From contig CM055754.1 in assembly GCA_029465975.1 (NCBI GenBank), positions 10,735,788 to 10,799,787 on the forward strand: a stretch of 64,000 nt of DNA, read 5' to 3'. Below the pieces are notes generated by a model. That model worked only from the letters and a program-made list of their open reading frames with translations, made no database searches and was not told where the DNA came from. Numbering within the stretch: the stretch's first letter is position 1; each line of letters starts with the position of its first letter. A program made the translations under genes and the position numbers. Origin of the DNA: Dallia pectoralis. Taxonomy: Eukaryota; Chordata; Actinopteri; Esociformes; Umbridae. This document shows, piece by piece, positions 63,072 to 64,000 of this stretch.

Positions 63072-63605
63072 CTACACCGCCGTGCTCAGACGTGGGCTCG
63101 TGAGTATCCCCACACCAGCCCGCCGCCTCTCACCCTGGGCAACTCCAGAGAAGAACAGAGTCCAACCCCTATCCAGGAGTAAGGTTCCAGAGCCATGGTT
63201 CTGCGTAGAGGTAAGTCCCACCAGATCCAACTGGTATCGCTCCACCTCACACACAAGTTCTGGCTCCTTCCCCCCCAGCGAGGTGACGTTCCACGTCCCC
63301 AAAGCAAGCTTCTGCCGCCCGGGTCTGATCGGTCGAGACCCCCCACCTTCACTGCCACCCATATGACAGCGCACCCGACCCCTGCGGTTGTTCCTGTGAG
63401 TGGTGGGCCCACAGGATGGAGAGGAGAGAGATGCCACGTATCTCGTTCGAGCTGTGCCCGGCCGGGCTCCGTGGCAAACCCGGCCACCAAACGCTCGCTT
63501 TCGAGCCCGCCGTCTGGGCCTGCCTCCAGACGAGGGCCCTGGGCTTCCTCCAGGCAGGGTCTCGCTCCTTTTCCCTCTATCTTTCATGGGGTCTTGGTGA
63601 ACCAT
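63072..63605 (-). pseudogene. LINE polyprotein, N-terminal part with start of endonuclease domain
   Basis: An ATG at 63605 opens 177 codons. A basic, Arg/Gly/Pro-rich leader is followed from about residue 95 by the apurinic-type endonuclease start (LALGTWNVTSL, then CEVERYQLDLVGL). It ends at a TAG at 63072-63074. Reading on in the same frame gives [12 protein letters not shown], the continuation of the same domain, so this is a premature stop and not the natural end. Confidence 0.8.
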
Positions 63606-63740
63606 TCTTAGTCTGGCCCCTCGCCTGAGACCACTTTGCCTTGGGAAACCCTACCAGGAGCAAGAAGCTCCAGACAACCCAGCCCTCAGGTTCATAGGGG
63701 CACACAAACCTCTCCACCACGTTAAGGTGATGATTCCCGG

Positions 63741-64000
63741 GGACAGAAACATCAGTACTGCCCATATAAAAACAAAACAACCTAGAACAGAACAGCCTAG
63801 CCAGGAACCAAATCTGGTCAGATATAAGATTGCTTCAGTTCATACCTGTTCCCTTAAACCCAAAAATGTGGGTTTTAAATCTATCTATAGGTTTCCGAAA
63901 AGCAAGATTTTCATTTTTCTAAAGACATATATTGAAGGGCAAACAGGGTTTCAAAGCACTTCAAATTGATTACATTTACCTTTTAATCAGTCTAAAACTG
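63741..64000. other. Unique flank of the LINE
   Basis: AT-rich sequence with no recognised feature up to the window edge. Confidence 0.45.

Larger units (their letters stand above)
61290..63740 (-). mobile_element. Inactive LINE (APE-type non-LTR retrotransposon)
   Basis: The element runs right to left. The 5' untranslated part (about 63610-63740, with CACCTTAACGTGGTGGAGAG) precedes an endonuclease-reverse transcriptase frame, and a 3' end near 61290-61320 has a GATGAGATGATGAG-type tail after CCCGGATAAGCGG. It belongs to a family very abundant in fish, which I would place near RTE-like elements without certainty. It is GC-rich and protein-like, unlike its surroundings. A stop codon, a second in-frame stop, a frameshift and a large internal deletion make it non-functional. 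Confidence 0.88.

Overview
This window looks like non-coding DNA from a teleost fish, most likely a large intron. The closest relatives are probably pikes or salmonids (Esociformes/Salmoniformes). That placement is an inference: I recognise degraded copies of short palindromic repeats common in those groups (22557-22664, 40235-40350, 32760-32932), a fish-type LINE and a Tc1-like fossil. There is no bacterial-style gene organisation, no operon and no CRISPR array.

Only one segment reads convincingly as part of a host gene: a 205-bp exon on the minus strand (14246-14450). It has a good acceptor and donor, and its translation aligns, from memory, with the first MAM domain of ALK/LTK-family receptor tyrosine kinases. 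If so, the window is an internal piece of an alk-like gene transcribed right to left, and the sequence on both sides is intron. A second, weaker coding candidate is a 72-codon plus-strand ORF at 45555-45773 with one predicted membrane segment.

More than half of the window is tandem repeat. From left to right the main arrays are: 34 bp (446-848), 27/32 bp (2824-3860), 11 bp (4379-4609), 47 bp (5454-5767), GA/GT-rich and TTAGGG-like tracts (6271-7062), a 45/51-bp telomere-hexamer-containing array (7191-9129), 20 bp (9135-9519), polypyrimidine (9753-10063), CA-rich (12074-13097), 49/52 bp (14928-16178), 40/47 bp with higher-order structure (17933-22556), a 75-bp array in mirror orientation (25017-26070), 34 bp (26989-28425), 33 bp (28759-29491), 105 bp (30702-31292), 39 bp inside a transposon (33806-35129), 13 bp, 18 bp, 33/40 bp, 36 bp (41195-42537), 53 bp, 51 bp, 26 bp, a second 36-bp array of 3.9 kb (47458-51352), and two 17-bp arrays (52453-53250 and the 5.6-kb 53444-59081). 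Many periods are multiples of three and stop-free, so they give long but spurious ORFs of up to 927 codons.

Mobile elements with structural proof are: a solo LTR with a 5-bp target duplication (23874-24272); a 2,023-bp terminal-inverted-repeat element with a 6-bp duplication sitting in a 62-bp repeat that preserves the empty site (33147-35169); and two nested hAT-like elements (43814-45021 enclosing 43941-44784). Others are a dead, internally deleted LINE (61290-63740, minus strand), a Tc1 transposase fossil (4612-5047, minus strand), and two further LTR ends that resemble the solo LTR. I did not find a new gene system. The unusual features are the array density, the arrays apparently grown from transposon parts, the telomere-like arrays and the mirror-image array.
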